This document shows, one piece after another, positions 5,994-6,143 of a DNA stretch of 6,143 nt. Every line of letters begins with the position of its first letter. Within the stretch, counting starts at the first letter, position 1. The stretch covers positions 1-6,143 of the forward strand of contig JANXVQ010000222.1 in assembly GCA_025351545.1 (NCBI GenBank). The letters are read 5' to 3'. The notes below the pieces were generated by a model. That model was not told the origin of the DNA, searched no databases, and saw nothing but the letters and a program-made list of their open reading frames with translations. The position numbers and the translations under genes are program-made. The stretch comes from Spirosoma sp. (lineage in GTDB: Bacteria; Bacteroidota; Bacteroidia; Cytophagales; Spirosomataceae).

Positions 5994-6143
5994 ATGAAAC
6001 GAATATCGGCACTTGTCTTGCTGGTAGGCTGGTTAATGGCGGCACCGGCAATAGCCCAATCTGGGCTAAAAGGGGAGTATTATAAAGGGGCGAATTTTGA
6101 ACAAAAAGTCCTGACTCGAACAGACCCGGAACTCAGTTTTAAT
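5994..6143 (+). CDS. Exported protein starting a PA14-like domain (partial, 3' end outside window)
   Basis: Fifty codons are visible, open to the window edge. Residues 1-22 are a clear signal peptide: MKR, a hydrophobic core (ALVLLVGWLMA) and A-P-A-I-A before Q23, the likely cleavage site. The mature start G-L-K-G-E-Y-Y-K-G-x-N-F-E followed by a V-L-T-R-T-D-P-x-L-S-F-N segment matches the opening of PA14 domains, carbohydrate-binding beta-barrel modules of secreted and surface proteins. In Cytophagales such an N-terminal PA14 domain is often joined to other modules (for example OmpA-like or glycoside hydrolase domains), but what follows cannot be seen. The ATG is supported by AAAGG 7 nt upstream and by the complete signal peptide. 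The 77-bp gap from the permease and the possible promoter suggest separate transcription. Confidence 0.8.
   Translation, partial: MKRISALVLLVGWLMAAPAIAQSGLKGEYYKGANFEQKVLTRTDPELSFN

Noticed and set aside
1..6143. A new defence, CRISPR or toxin-antitoxin system
   Set aside because: No direct-repeat array, nuclease, reverse transcriptase or toxin-like small gene pair is seen; the genes are envelope and transport proteins of known families.

Overview
The window comes from a Bacteroidetes-type bacterium, most likely of the Cytophagales (Spirosoma-like). This is inferred from intermediate GC content, a solitary about 800-residue FtsX/MacB-type permease, paired DUF4097 proteins, an AT-rich 'aatgaataat' palindromic repeat, and AnnTTTG motifs (the Bacteroidetes -7 promoter element) just upstream of several start codons in place of strong Shine-Dalgarno sites. 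No database search was possible, so the taxonomic call is an inference. All convincing genes lie on the + strand.

Left part (1-1452): the window opens inside the 3' end of an IS5-type insertion sequence. The last 38 codons of its transposase end at 119, followed by about 24 bp of probable right end. Directly next to it is the C-terminal part of a DUF4097 beta-strand-repeat protein whose first half is missing, so the IS appears to have cut this gene. Its stop codon overlaps the start of an intact paralogue (523-1452, 309 aa, exported). The signal-peptide region of that paralogue contains an imperfect palindromic repeat element translated in frame. A 12-bp perfect hairpin closes this pair of genes.

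Middle (1529-3350): an exported serine hydrolase of the class C beta-lactamase/penicillin-binding family with a C-terminal TPR extension. Its SxxK and HxG motifs are present, but the expected YxN motif reads HSN. Next is an intergenic stretch with one small uncharacterised ORF (63 or 74 codons) and several weak hairpins.

Right part (3511-6143): an 801-residue ABC transporter permease with two MacB_PCD/FtsX halves and no ATPase gene in view, then the first 50 codons of an exported protein that begins a PA14-like domain and runs off the window.

The genes look like four short transcription units for envelope or periplasmic proteins, not one pathway. I see no CRISPR array, RNA gene, toxin-antitoxin or defence cassette. 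The most notable points are the IS-truncated tandem paralogue, the repeat element inside a signal peptide, and the altered active-site motif of the serine hydrolase.
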